Below, piece by piece: positions 5,551 through 7,895 of a stretch of DNA of 7,895 nucleotides. The position numbers and the translations under genes are program-made. A model generated the notes under the pieces. The model saw only the letters and a list, made by a program, of their open reading frames with translations, was not told the origin of the DNA and did not search any database. Source of the DNA: Nitrospinota bacterium (GTDB lineage Bacteria > UBA8248). The stretch lies in the NCBI GenBank assembly GCA_003506735.1, contig DNYS01000249.1, positions 1,362 through 9,256 of the forward strand. The letters are read 5' to 3'. The first letter of the stretch is position 1. Each line of letters begins with the position of its first letter.

Positions 5551-5579
5551 CTGGCAGTATTAGAAATTCGTAACATAAT
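5551..5579 (+). promoter_or_regulatory. Candidate sigma-70 promoter for acnA
   Basis: CTGGCA (5551-5556) and CATAAT (5574-5579) match the -35 and -10 consensus at four and five of six positions with an ideal 17-base gap. They lie in an AT-rich patch between the preceding terminator and acnA. Transcription would start near 5586, giving a leader of about 90 bases. No regulator site is recognised in it. Confidence 0.45.
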
Positions 5580-5676
5580 CAATTTCAAATATTTACGCCA
5601 AGCCGCTCATCCTCGTCCATGTTTGAGGCGCCGAGCCGTTGGGGATTCCGAGGGCGCATCACGATGGAGATTTGCC

Positions 5677-7895
<2,219 letters not shown>

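Noticed and set aside
5551..5575. A sigma-54 promoter starting at TGGCAG upstream of acnA
   Set aside because: The required GC element (TTGC) is missing at the correct spacing; the sigma-70-like pair fits better.
5580..5676. An iron-responsive element in the acnA leader
   Set aside because: No CAGUGN loop on a bulged stem is present. The only nearby CAGT lies upstream of the predicted transcription start. The best stem (GCCGCTCA / TGAGGCGCC) is short and bulged with a large loop.

Overview
The window is 7,895 bases of GC-rich bacterial chromosome carrying mostly housekeeping genes, cut at both ends. No mobile element, tRNA, rRNA, phage or CRISPR signal is visible. Genes lie on both strands in short units, often with GTG starts preceded by strong Shine-Dalgarno (SD) sequences. 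A monofunctional AcnA/IRP1-type aconitase suggests a bacterium running the TCA cycle. Nothing in the window fixes the phylum; an uncultured Gram-negative lineage is only a guess.

Layout: (1) 1-531, minus strand, the first 177 residues of a phosphoglycolate-phosphatase-like HAD hydrolase. (2) A 96-base divergent spacer with a GC-rich inverted repeat around a -10-like hexamer. (3) 628-1791, plus strand, rlmN, complete, with all its catalytic cysteines. (4) 1792-2300, about 510 bases without a convincing gene; a 51-codon minus-strand frame with a hydrophobic N-terminus is the only candidate. (5) 2301-3398, minus strand, an enolase-superfamily enzyme of the muconate-lactonizing (MLE) subgroup with the complete catalytic set. 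(6) A 280-base divergent spacer. (7) 3679-4446, 4560-4874 and 4937-5371, plus strand, a probable three-gene unit: a coiled-coil protein with an unrecognised beta-rich domain, a small unrecognised protein, and a PaaI-like hotdog thioesterase. A 21-bp tandem duplication sits just before the third gene, and a strong intrinsic terminator follows it. (8) 5677-7895, plus strand, the first 739 residues of acnA, with its own plausible promoter.

The genes do not form one obvious pathway. The aconitase (TCA cycle), RlmN (ribosome and tRNA methylation) and the HAD phosphatase (probably metabolite repair or salvage) are independent functions. The least understood part is the 3679-5371 unit, where two unrecognised proteins appear to be co-transcribed with a thioesterase. 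I see no defence, secretion or selfish system; the best candidates for something undescribed are those two proteins and the small hydrophobic frame antisense to the end of rlmN.
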